Made by a program: the position numbers and the translations under genes. From Strigamia acuminata (lineage: Eukaryota; Arthropoda; Chilopoda; Geophilomorpha; Linotaeniidae), in contig OX442315.1 of the NCBI GenBank assembly GCA_949358305.1, forward strand, positions 30,964,427 to 31,028,426: DNA of 64,000 bases, given 5' to 3'. Position 1 is the first letter of the stretch. Each line of letters opens with the position of its first letter. Below, piece by piece: positions 52,875 to 64,000 of the stretch. A model generated the notes under the pieces. It saw nothing but the letters and a program-made list of their open reading frames with translations, made no database searches and was not told the origin of the DNA.

Positions 52875-54824
52875 CTTGTTTTAGTATAAATCAATTGCGC
52901 AGTCGTGTTAGTTAGACCGAAAACCCGGATGGAAAAGCAGTGCCACCAAACGAGAAAAGTTACAACTTACAATTCTGTGTGGTGCAAACCCCTCCGAGCC
53001 CCTCCCAATGAAAAAAACGACGTAGCTCGATGCATTTAATTTATTCAAACATTGTAGCCAATAAGAAGAAGGAAGGCGGAACTTTTGTGAAATGGCAAAA
53101 ACTTCAATGGGTGAATAGTAGAAGGGTGATCGGGTTTTTGACATTATTGTTTAATTAAGAGAAAAATGAGGTCAATAAAATGGTTGCTTTTATTATTTTC
53201 CGAAATGACAAAGTCGTAAATATGTTTTTCCAAGTACCGTGTTTTAATTTTTAATGTTGCGAGTCAAAAATGGAGATAATTTCAATGTATTTCCAATAGA
53301 TGGCGCTGCATTAACAATAACAACAAACATCAACAACAAACAACAAGGAAATGAAATATTTGAAAACTGTAATTTGAACAGATTTAATTAGATTTTTAAT
53401 TAATTAATAATAAGAGGAAAACAAGAAAACAGAGGGGGAAAAATGGTGAAAAATCCTTTCATTTTGAATTCTAATTGCTACTTTTACTCTTAAATGGAAA
53501 AATTATTTGAAAAAAAAATAAAAATTATCTAAATTAAAATATTAATAATTTAAACAAATTTTTCACTTAAAAATTAAAAAAAAAGGTTTTAAATATCAAA
53601 ATCTAAAACAATTCAAGAAAAACAAGCGCAACGATGCCAGATACCGGTGCAACAATGCCAGATACCGGTGCGTCATTGAGAGAAGAAAAAAAACTTGAAA
53701 AAACTTGAAAAAAACAAAACTTTTTAGTCGCTTATTAAGAAAAAAATAAAAGAAAGAAAAAAAATTCTGGCATGCACCATATTTATGGGTTAAGGTCCAT
53801 GTCGTGAACGCGGCGTTCTTGACCGCCCCCGCACGTCCATCAAGCAAAGTCTATCATTTGCACCACCCTATCATTTCCAAGACAAATCGGGGCGCGGCTA
53901 AACGCCAACGCCTCACGCCTCAGTCTTCAAGGATTTATTAAAGGAGTAAGTAGGGGAGGAGTGGTAGAAGTAGAACTGTAGAAGGGAAGGAAGGGTGTCC
54001 CATCCCATTCAGCCATTCACCCTCGTCTTCCCCCACCTTTCTCTTTCTTGCACATATTAATTTTTCATGCTATTGATTACCAATAGCAAACTTTTGGGAC
54101 AATATCAAAATATAAATTGTTGACTATTTTTTCCATCCCTAGCGCGTAATCGTTTATCACCCCGGTATTTGGTGCAGGTGCTGTTTACCATCTACCCAAT
54201 ATTTTTTACAATGTGTATTAAATTTTATTTACTATCTGCAGTTTGAAAAATGGTTGATAATTGCAAGTGTCGGTAGTAAAAAAATATATATATAAAAAAA
54301 CAAACTCATTTTTTTAAAACACATAAAAGTGAATTAAAACTTAGGGAATTAAATGACACCCAATAAAACTCCGCTAATGAAAAGTAAACAAAACAAGAAA
54401 GGAAGTGTTAAATCATACATGTTTATGTTTATATCGTTTCGCGTTAAACTTTTCGATATACATTTCCACAGTTGCCATAGTATTTTGATTTTCAAAGATA
54501 AAAGGCTTTAAAAAGAACGTGTGGAATAATTAATTTAGAAAAATACAATTTGAATTATCTTTTAATCTCATCTCTCGAGACTCCATTACAAAGACATATT
54601 TCATTCATTGATATTATCTTCACTTAACCCAAAACATTAACTTATTAAACATCGAGCAAAGGATGCACTGGCTTGTCAAAACAAGTTTTTGTTTTTACAA
54701 ATTCATATACAACTAATCATCTAATGGAAGTTGTTATTACTTTTACCAACGAGGTTTCGATACCGAAGTAAACTCGGCTAATAAGCGTACTAAAACAGTA
54801 CAATCACGCGTACGTCAACCGTTC
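52875..54824. other. TFIIB promoter and non-coding DNA
   Basis: The first 100 nt are the TFIIB 5' region. CCAATAGATGGCGCTGC near 53293-53309 resembles a CTCF site. A 21 bp direct repeat lies at 53630-53670. A polypurine/polypyrimidine block lies at about 53930-54050. No exon recognised. Confidence 0.5.
53630..53670. repeat. two-copy 21 bp direct repeat
   Basis: AACGATGCCAGATACCGGTGC is followed at once by a near-identical copy (one mismatch). Isolated, in non-coding DNA. Confidence 0.8.
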
Positions 54825-55057
54825 CTATGACAACGAGAGCGACTCTCGTCTTTCCGGCGTGGCGTTCGTTGTCACGGCCTCTGAGTGACATCTCATTACT
54901 TTGGTGCGAGACGGGTCCGGATGACCATCGCGATGCACGCACCCGATTACACTGCGCACGCGCCGCCCAAACATGATGATAGAGAGAAGCAGATGGACAG
55001 CAATGACAGCCAACGATGCAATTAAAAACATCCAAAGACGACACAATTTTCCATCAA
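54825..55057 (-). CDS. probable terminal exon with a transmembrane segment, unassigned
   Basis: After a TTTTCTAAG acceptor at 55058-55059 the minus strand is open for 77 codons to a TAG at 54825. CpG and GC content stand well above the flanks, as in real exons here. The product starts DGKLCRLW, then has one hydrophobic segment (MFLIASLAVIAVHLLLSIIMF), a basic stop-transfer (GRRVRS), and a hydrophilic Ser/Arg/Thr-rich tail ending RRESLSLS. This is the layout of the C-terminus of a single-pass type I membrane protein, inferred. Upstream exons would lie to the right but none was recognised. No family could be named. Confidence 0.4.
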
Positions 55058-55196
55058 CTTAGAAAACATCACTTGCAAGCCCAGACATGCAAACGTTACG
55101 TCTATAACCGCACGATTATTGGGTTAGACGTTAGAAATCTATAGATTAAACGTGTAAAGTCAAGGCAAACAACCGCAAACAGTTTCTTTGAAAAAC

Positions 55197-55218
55197 AATG
55201 TATTGTATTGTATTGTAT
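55197..55218. repeat. (TATTG)n microsatellite
   Basis: Four pentanucleotide units in non-coding DNA. Confidence 0.85.
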
Positions 55219-58200
55219 TACTATAAATTTACATTTGAAAGGACAAATTTCGAGATTTCTGATACCAAATAGCAACTTAACAAACTATTTTGAAAGAAAA
55301 CAATCGAAAGATCGAGCAAACTGTATACAGAAAAGAATGAATTGAGGCGTAGTCAACGACACATTTCTTTAGCAATGTTTTCCTGTGCGCGGATTTAAAA
55401 TTTAAAAAAAAAAACAACAATTCTGCAAAGTACAAACACGTCCTGTCCTGCAGACATTACAATTTTCTACGCCTTATTTCTCAATGTTCCACATCCATAC
55501 TCTACTCAAATTGTCAATTAAAGCACAGTCTCTCATTAAGATAATTACGCTACGCAGCAATTTGTACACATAATTGAGTCTATTTCCAGACGATGCTCTC
55601 GTTTTATATATACACAGTTTACAGTTAGACTGTCGTGATCATTTCTTAAATTAGTCTGCTTATTCCGCTCCCAAATAAATATCCCTGAAAGTCTGAAACA
55701 CACAGATACGGCGGCGGGATCAAAAGGTATACTCATCTGCTAAAAGTCGAAAGTGGAGGGGAAAGGGAGGATGTGGGGTTGGATCCAGGTGCGTTATTTC
55801 TGATTTTAGCCCCTCCCTTCATCTGTCTCCACCCACGTTCGCGTCTCCAATCGGGACAACGGTGTTCTAAATCACGAGTTTGTTTGATTTTGGGTGGGCT
55901 TTCCGACACAACAACTTTTATTAGTATATTTTACTTTTACAACTTGTATATTGCGTTTATTTATAGCTTTCATGATCTTCCCTACATGGGTAAAGTTGCT
56001 ATAGTAACTGCATCACAAAAAAGAAAGACCGGGCAAATGTAGTGGACTTCCGACAAATGTCAGCTCGTGGACAGCTTCAGATACGAACTTAAGCCATAAT
56101 CGCGCGACCGCTGACCTTCCACCCTGCGTCCAGCGTCTCCGGTGTGACCGCTGATAAAGTGTTCATCAGTTTCACCGCGCATGGGACAAAAAGTGCAAGT
56201 TTAACAAAAGCCAAACATAATCTGCCCGTTTTTCTTTTCTCTTTATGTTGAGACTTGTTTTTTTTTTCCTACTTTTTATTTGCTTGCCCTTTGGGTGTGG
56301 CTAAAACGCAAGGCCAATTTGAGGAAAGAAGCCAAAATAAATGAAACCTGTAATTAGACTTAATTTCTTGAGGGCAAGACAGGTGAGGATTGGATACCTT
56401 AACTTTTGGGCGGTCAACATTTACCTGGCCAATGCCCACATTGTGTTTAAAATTTGCCAACAAAAAAAGAATGACTTTAAGCAATGTATGATGATTGGTC
56501 GGACAAAAAGAAGAAATTCAGTGAGCCTCAAGCTCGGTATAATTAACACTGGACTAGAAAGAAAAAAAAAATTAAAGAACGGCCGTAACTCATTACTAGC
56601 AGCGTCTGAACGTCTACTAATTATACATTTGGACTTTGTGGGAATGAAGAGGGGGTTGAAACGAACCCCGCCTTTTTTGACCGTGGACTGCAGACGAGAC
56701 CTTCAATCTCAACTCTTCTGTGCGAGGAGCGAAAGGGGGACTCACAGATCCGGCCGGCAAAGTAACGCCAACCACGCCTACTTCATTAGTCAAGGAAGAA
56801 AAATTTCGCATACTTGATTACATCATCAGAATGGTGAAGGAATAAAATGAGGATCAGGAGATGGAAGGGAGGATTTGAGAGGTTCATGTCAGTTTATGAA
56901 AGTTTGACAGGTAAAAAGGGGCCCGGTTGATGAGCACTTGCGTCCACCTACCAGCCCCAGCTCGAGGGGTTGAGGGTAAAGTAATTACCTGTCCTGTCCT
57001 GTGCCCCCTGCTGAGCGAGGGAATCTCGAGGTTTCCTAAAGGTCAAGCGAAGAAAAAGTAGCTCGACTGAAATATTCCAACACGTACCTGACTTGGTTAT
57101 TGAGTTTGGTTTAAGGTTTATTATAATCTCGTCTCGACGGTTGCAAAAAATAAGAGAAAAGAGAAGAAAAGAAGAAAAGAAGAAGTCGGAGTCAGGTGTA
57201 ACCCATTTATCTAAGCTTTCATTGTAATTTCACTTTTTATTTTAGCTTTAAATATGCTTTATGAAATCATTATCACCGAATCATTTTTATATTATGACTT
57301 CTAGAAGTGTTTGTATTAGTAATGACAAATGCATTTGCACTTATAAATGAGTAATTCAAACTACGTTACTTTGCGTTCTAATAAACATCTTTTTGATGTC
57401 ACATTGATAGCTGGAAATGCAGGTTTCCTTTTTTTCTGTGTAATTACATATAAAATATCATTCTTTCTTTAAATGACCGCTAGATTTGTACGCAAAAAGT
57501 GAGTAGTCTAAGCCTAGTCATCTTAAAACTCTGCACCTTCACCTCAAGTTGTAGATTATTTATTCAAATTTAAACTGATTAAGTAATAGCTATTTGTGTC
57601 ATATTATTCAATCATTTCATTTGATTAAGACGCTCCGTTAAAATCAAGAATTAGATGGCAAATACTTGTTTCATTTCACACAAGGTTTAAGCCAGAAGTT
57701 TGGTTTTTTTTAGAAATGTTTATGTTTGTGCTATTAAATACATTTATACAGTTTAATGGAACTATTACATTTCGAATTTTATTGTAGCTAAACTTCATTG
57801 GCTGCCAACTAACAAGATAATATTATAAATCCCTAGGTTTTTACTCGCTAATAATAAATGTGAAAAAAAAGCTGCCGGTTGCATTACACAATTAATTTAG
57901 GACTACTTCTCATTGGATAAATGGGGAATGTGTAATGCAGTTTTCAACTTGTAACGCAGTGGTGATTCGAAATCCCATGTTATTAAATAGAAAAATAGGC
58001 TTAAATTGGGTAGGGAGCTACTGTGCCTTAGCTGATTGCTGTAATAACTAGCTGACCCCGATATTAGCTGGAATTTAAGGCGGGAAAAAAAACGAGAAGG
58101 CCATGGGTTTGCGATAATAACATACAATTCCATTATAGAAAAGGAAAGAAATAAGATTTATATACGGCTGGTATACTCAAACAGAACCAAAATAAAAAAC

Positions 58201-61200
58201 ACTCCTCATAACGACCTTTAACCCCAATTTAAAACGTTGGCTCGACAACAGTACCGCTCTTACTGCCCACTCATTTTCTTGATTGACAGAAACGTTGATG
58301 ACGTAGTTACCGGCCACTCGTGCATTTGTTGTGCAGACCTCACTCGAAAAACTGAGCGGAGGAGTGAAAACACCGACACCAAACGCACCTGGAAATTTTT
58401 TTATTTTTAAAAAAAGGTATTAATTATTTCATTTTTGTTTCTCTCGTTATGTCTATTCTGTCCCTTTTTTTTCCCTTCGCCCCTCTGTTCGTGATGATTA
58501 TCAAGCGTCTAATTAGTTGCTACAACTTGTTTCTCCAAGGTCTTTCTCAGATACCTTCATTTCTTATTGGTGGGCCTTTGGGTTGCTTCAGATTTGTCAC
58601 ACTTTACTCGACCCCTCGTGAAATATAGAGGTAGGGAGAGTTAACAAACTTAATTGTCAGTTAGGCTTATACCTGTAATCACAGGAGATTTTTTAAAAAG
58701 AGCAAGAAAGTGACGCTTTTTTTTTTTTTTACTAAGAAACGGCAGTTTTAATCATGTAACTTACTTTTGCACGAGACCAATAAATTTTTAAATGTGTAAC
58801 AGTCGAATGGTGCTGTAGGACAAGCTCATTCCACAGAGTATACTGTGCTATGAACCCGCCCTCTAGTTTGAGTTTGGCAGGAGGCGTTCGTTTTTCACCT
58901 GTCGCTCAAAAAACTCGGTGAATAATTCAGAAATTTAATTAGAAAAGTGAAGTGATTCCACCTAATTCAAAAGAAAAGTTCATTTGTTGACATTAACAGT
59001 TCATCCGGGTACAAGTGACGCCACACCCCCCTGAGAACCCCCAACAGAGTCATCGGCCCCAATTAGACTAATATCATGTAAATACGATTTATCAAAAGCA
59101 GAATTCAAACTTTATTTTTCATCTCATTCACTTCCACATTTTAATTCCAATTATCGACGACGCCATTTCATCTTTTTAAACGTAAACAAAGATACTGTAC
59201 TTCCTCGTATTTTTGTTATTATTTTGTCTTTCTTTGTGCTTTTTCTATTTCTAACATCGCACATTCGTAGCTAGTTTAGTTGCCAATCAATCCAGCCTTG
59301 ATTTTGCTAGTTTAAAATACGGCACGGAGATTCTAATAGATAAAAACAAAGCGTTTCTAAATTCTTAAGTAGAAAAGAGAGGGAAATGACTGGTTTGGTC
59401 GACTCAGCGTAAAACTGACATTTCACTCAACCCTAACATTAAATAAATGAGAAACCAAACCCCCTCCCTTCTTTTTCTCCTCCTCCATCCGCACAAAGTT
59501 TTTAGGACACCTGGCTTCTTCAGCATGCTTTACAAATGGATTGGACAAGCACTTTGAATTCCGTAATCAACATCACCCTAATCAGGTAAAAGTGTTTGCT
59601 CACAAAATACTAACCAAAGATCTTATTTCACTCGAGTACGTTTTTATCTCTTTAAAGTTTGTGCCCTGTCTAACAAACTGTAATAGATCAAAATACGGTC
59701 ATCTATAATATTCTGTTGAGTGTTTTTACGCATGTTCTGTGTTAAAAAAGCCCCACATTTAAAAGTAACTATTTCATGTGCTGCGCGCCATTTTTATGTG
59801 TTTGTTTTCGCGTAAGCTTATTTCTATGCCGTGTGAGTCGGCACTTACGGATATTATATAACCGTGTGAAAAGATGTAGAAATCTTAGTTAGAAGAAGTG
59901 AATGAAAACTATTGAAATAATTATTATTTAAAATAAAGTTTGGCTGAAATTATTATGTAATTTAAGTACTTATACACTTCGTAATCATTATGTAAGCATT
60001 TAATCGTTGCGCAGTTGTGGCGGATTCATTTTTTGAATTTGCATCAACAGCTCAGCTTTACAACTGTAATCGTTTTCACAAGTAATGTAAACCATCTCAG
60101 TTATCTAAACTACTCGGATTTCTGACGTCCGCTGCATGTTTTGTGGCCACCCCAGTTAGTTATCCACTTGTTCCTTGAAAACCAGTCGAGTAGGGGTCCC
60201 CCAAAGTGGCAGAATCGTACAAAGGACTCGCGCTTTACGAATGGAGTCGCGACGAAGTTCCTCGTGCGGCTTCGCGGGACGCCGTCTCTCTTCAACCAGC
60301 CGAGAATTGAGTTATTTCAATGTATTGGTAAGAAAGGAGACTTACCTTTTGTATTGAAAATACCGAAACTTCACTTCCTGCCGTGAGTCACGTGAATTTT
60401 TTACGAAATAGAAAATGCGGTACCGTATATATTTACTTTTAAAATATTTTTATTATCTATCACACTGCTAACAACAAATACAATGAAGTAATACATTCAA
60501 TTTCTGATGTAATCCACAATATTATTAATACATGAAAATTTATTTTTCGTATTTTTTTCCTCAAAAAAACAAAAACAAAACAACGCAAGTTATAAAACCA
60601 GAAAAACAAAAAGAGTGAAAAATAAAAAGGCAGAAAAAATATTATTTATACAAAATAATAATATTTCTTGATAACTTTGTTATTAACATTTTTTACTATG
60701 ATTATAATTATCTTTTTTTAAATATTTTTCGTTTATTATTATTTCACAATAATTGTCTTCGGGCAGTCTCGAAAAAAAGATGAGATGACATATAAATTCT
60801 CATGACGTGGCGATGATGTCATACGTATGTTTTGTCATTTGCACATAAAATTAAGGTGTGGAAGGTGGATTGTATTAATATTATATTTTCGTAAAACGTT
60901 TGTACTTAAACCATAACACAAATTGGTGAAATGAAGTGTTAAAAGTGAGCAAATTTATTTTACCAGTACCACATCGATATATACCACGCTTTTGAACAAC
61001 AAATTTCGAAATCCCAGGTATTAGAATGAAAATAAATACATGAAACCAAAAAAAGCGTTGTGGTAAATTTTGTTTTATACTATATAATAAAATTTGCACG
61101 CATTTTCCAAACTTGCCGGTACACTTACAGAAAAATCAAGTAAAAATTAAAAAATATTTCAAATTGATAGTCTCACTGCCCATTGTATCACAAAATTCCC

Positions 61201-61298
61201 TTTGAAAAGCAAACCGTTTTTATAATTTTCCTTTGTTATTGTTTAATGAGCAACTTTTAATCGACAATTACACAAAACACCGAAATCAGAGGCCAGTG

Positions 61299-61352
61299 AG
61301 AGAGATAGACACGAGATAGAGAGATTAGAGAGATAGAGAAAGTTGAGATAGA
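61299..61352. repeat. GA/GATA-rich simple repeat
   Basis: Degenerate GAGATAGA-type units over about 54 nt; non-coding. Confidence 0.7.
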
Positions 61353-62455
61353 TAAAATTTTTAGTTTTCTTTCCAAAAGAATCAAAAAGACAAAAACAAA
61401 CCAAACAAAATAATTAGCTACACCGGTCACATCAACGTGACACGTAATGTAGTGATCATTTACACATTTTTTTGATTTTTCAAGAGAGATTTTTTTTTTA
61501 ATCAACAGTAGATTACACACATAGATAACACGTCACAAGCTGAGTCCTTTTTGTTTAGCCTTTCATCCAGTCTCCAAAAAAATGAAAACAAACACAAAAT
61601 AGTTTGAACAATAAAATAATTAAAAAATACTGAAGTTGAAGTTGTATCTTCAAACACACACGACAGGGTGTTCCACTTGGAGGGACCTCAGAGATTTTCG
61701 TATACATCACTGGATCACCCGGACACAGATAGTCGTTAAAAAAAAGATTAAACAAGATGTTGACGGGGCACACCAGTAGTCATCACTTCTTCTCCAAAAA
61801 AGTCCCCCAAAGATGCCTCAAGTTCATAAAGGTCTATGGTATCAACTACGTCGTTTTACCTGTTCAAACGAAATTCAACCAATGTTTAAAAACATGTTGT
61901 TACGCAAGTGTTTTTCAGTGTAAAAACTTGTTTGATGAGGGTTAGCGGGTAAGTAAAATAATTATAGAGAATGTAACAATGTATGTAATGGGCTGAAATT
62001 CGCTTCACCTGTTTTGGCTACACCCCATTGAAAAGCAAGTCACTAACAAAACATGGGCCGCATTCGTTTTAATTCCGCTACTAACTTTTATGAAGGTAAT
62101 AAAATTAAACAAGAAGAATAAAACATACTGTAGACTGCAAGGAAACGCAAAAGAATGTTCTAACAATATATAAAATAAAATTATACTAAAAAGAAAAAGA
62201 AAATAAAACACAAGTTTGATTAATTAACATGACGAAGTTTAGTTTCAGTGTTGATGCGTAATGATAAAATCAATGTTTAATTCGATTGTTTTTGCAAAGA
62301 AAAAATGATGTGGGTAATAATTTTCAATGTTGAATTTAATTTAATGCGTACACCTGGTTGTAAATGGATTTGCAGATTCGCATAAATCGGTAAGTGTGTT
62401 TTTAAATAGCAAAGTAAAGTTTAAAAAAATCTCATTTTTCACAACACAACACACC

Positions 62456-62701
62456 TTACATTTTGGAATGTTTTGTAGCTGGCTCGTCCTGAGAATCTTC
62501 GTAATCACTGCTTTCTGTCTGGTTTGAATATTCCGATCCTTCGAATCCCGGCGCATGTACCGGTGGAAAGTCGGGTATTTGTTCACGGAGATCGGCGTAA
62601 TGACTGCCGCTGCCGGGCCGTGAGCCTCCGCCGCCGCCACCACCGTCGGGCGACGCGTGTTGACTCGCGTCGCTGCCCCCGCCGTGCGATTTGGGCGTCC
62701 C
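62456..62701 (-). CDS. coding exon with Gly tract and acidic C-terminal stretch, unassigned
   Basis: On the minus strand a TTGTTCTCAG acceptor precedes 62701. The frame starting GTPKSHGGGSDAS is open to a TAA at 62456-62458. Codon third positions are strongly G/C, unlike the flanks, so it is almost surely coding. The product has a Gly run (DGGGGGGGSRPGSG), then HYADLREQIPDFPPVHAP, then an acidic, Ser/Tyr-rich part (SSDYEDSQDEPATKHSKM). The stop overlaps a good donor (GTAAGG after 62460), so the exon could also be spliced onward, adding a few residues. Other exons probably lie right of the window; a candidate donor (CTCCAG then GTGTGG) occurs at 63964. The protein looks like the disordered end of a regulatory or membrane-linked protein, but I do not recognise it. 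Confidence 0.55.
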   Translation of the reverse strand, partial: GTPKSHGGGSDASQHASPDGGGGGGGSRPGSGSHYADLREQIPDFPPVHAPGFEGSEYSNQTESSDYEDSQDEPATKHSKM

Positions 62702-64000
62702 CTGAGAACAAAGTGATGCGTTTTACACAAAAAATGGCGACAGAAACTTACTTCTATAGAAAATTAAACACTTATCATGAGTATAAGAGAGGCAACAGCG
62801 GACAGAGTACAAAAAAAATGAGCTTAAATAATTTTATTTTTATTTTTTAACTATAAAACAAAAATTTAAAAATAAAACCCAAATTCAACAGATCTGCTTC
62901 GGAAATTGAGAAAATTTCCCATTTTTTCGTTAAACTATACATATAAATTGCATAAAACGTCTCTGTGCCATTTTTAGTGTCACATCACTTCATCTCATCA
63001 ACTTTTAAAATTTTTATTTTTCAAATAGAAATGATTAAAACCCCAACGAAGAAAAGTGATAGTAAAAATGCAACATAAAAATTGAAATAAGACAGTGCGA
63101 TGTATTGCAAAGAGTTTACAAATAAGAGTTTGACCAATAAAAGAAAAAAAAATAAAGAAAATATGAAAAAAGTGATCATCAAGCTGACCTCTCACCAATC
63201 ATCATGCGGTTAGTTGATTTGAAGCAAAGGGTTAGTTTCATCATCAACCTAAGCAGATCTGCTGTTCACCCGAGGAATTAAGAAAGGTACCCGTTAAATA
63301 TGTGTATACGGTATATATTTTAAGAGAGCTAAAAAAACACACGCAAATTCTTCTTTTTTACTAAGATCATTGCCGTAATCTTTATTAAGAAGTGTCACAT
63401 ATGGAGACAAGAAAAAACACATGTCAACAATTTATCATGAAATAAAAATATAGGGCAAAAAATTTTTAAAAAAAAATTAAAAAAAATCAGAGCTGCCATC
63501 TTTGTTTTAATTAATTCAAATCATTAAAGAAATGAGGCATGCACATGCAAACAAAATAAAAATATTACAATAATCAAACTAAACAGGAAAAAAGAATACC
63601 AATGATCGATTATCATCGCTTATAATACCATACAGCAGTTATACAATATCTACAAAAATAATATATAATCGTCAAGACTCAAAAAATCGTGACAAAAAAA
63701 TCCTGCAGCTCAATTTTTTTTTTCAATTAAAAAGAAAAAAAGATGTACAATTTAATAACAACATATGTACATGGGTGTATTGGGCTATCAACTGGTAACA
63801 TTAAGAACACATGTACAAATGGGCGAAAAATAAAACCAGAGAAAAAAAACCAAATAAAAAAAAAACACATTAATGGTGCCATCCACTCTGTTAGAAATTT
63901 AAATTTTTTTTCTCCTTTAACAGAAAAAAAGGCTGGTTTCCAAGGCCAATCAAAATTCCACACCTGGAGACTGGAGGAGGAGCTAAGAAGAACTCAAGGA
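62702..64000. other. probable intron of the 62.5 kb gene
   Basis: AT-rich with A- and T-runs. A possible exon end on the minus strand (CTCCAG then GTGTGG, exon right of 63964) touches the window edge. Nothing else seen. Confidence 0.35.

Larger units (their letters stand above)
55058..62455. other. long stretch with no firm gene
   Basis: AT-rich with CpG-richer patches at about 55680-55860, 56640-56790 and 60140-60310. A pentanucleotide (TATTG)n tract lies at 55197-55218, a GA-rich tract near 57160-57187 and GATA/GA-rich DNA at 61299-61352. It may be introns of one or two minus-strand genes whose exons at 54.8 and 62.5 kb are visible. A possible plus-strand first exon at 60220-60330 is discussed in the findings. 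Confidence 0.4.

Noticed and set aside
55545-55736. Minus-strand exon reading TFRDIYLGAE after a TTTCAG acceptor
   Set aside because: Only ten codons before a stop, no upstream partner exon; too little to support.
56617-56817. CpG-richer patch with frames on both strands
   Set aside because: No splice sites in a consistent frame and no family resemblance; may be a regulatory patch.

Overview
The window looks like AT-rich nuclear DNA of an insect, most likely a beetle (Tribolium-like). It has short introns of about 45 to 100 nt with U-rich acceptors, long AT-rich intergenic DNA, and insect-type orthologues. No bacterial, organellar or viral gene layout was seen. The species call is inference. 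Gene models were built by hand from splice sites, reading phase and protein-family similarity. Every complete model sums to a whole number of codons.

Layout. 1-11 kb is mostly non-coding. It holds a probable TATA-driven 5' UTR exon (minus strand, about 5.07 kb), a doubtful exon (7.15 kb), a probable non-LTR retrotransposon tail (7.7 kb) and a possible terminal exon (8.0 kb). At 10.9-11.3 kb lies a small two-exon coiled-coil gene. From 14.5 to 29.6 kb the minus strand carries one 24-exon gene for a roughly 3,400-residue Rho-GEF: an RGS3-like C2 and PDZ, then DH-PH, then a 2,200-residue low-complexity tail coded almost entirely by one 6.6 kb exon. At 31.2-35.9 kb is a tandem pair of aromatic amino acid decarboxylase copies: an intron-bearing pseudogene, then an intact 475-residue gene. 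Both carry the same X-box palindrome upstream.

37.3-41.9 kb (minus) is a Cip4/Toca F-BAR-HR1-SH3 gene. 44.9-52.9 kb is compact: an RNF212/ZIP3-type RING gene (+) ends close to Cyclin-Q (-); Cyclin-Q shares a 243 bp divergent promoter with Daxx (+); Daxx converges on TFIIB (-). From 53 kb to the end the sequence is again sparse, with two unassigned coding exons (54.8 and 62.5 kb, minus), probably from genes continuing past the right edge.

Functional links. The cluster genes act in meiosis and the nucleus (crossover control, CDK10 partner, H3.3 chaperone, Pol II initiation) but nothing suggests co-regulation beyond the shared CycQ/Daxx promoter. The Rho-GEF and Cip4 both bear on Rho-family GTPases and actin. 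The most unusual items are the RGS3-like C2-PDZ joined to a GEF, the 18-copy S-P-hydrophobic-x-x-basic-basic motif in its tail, two GC-AG introns, the duplicated decarboxylase with its X-box, and several unassigned exons.
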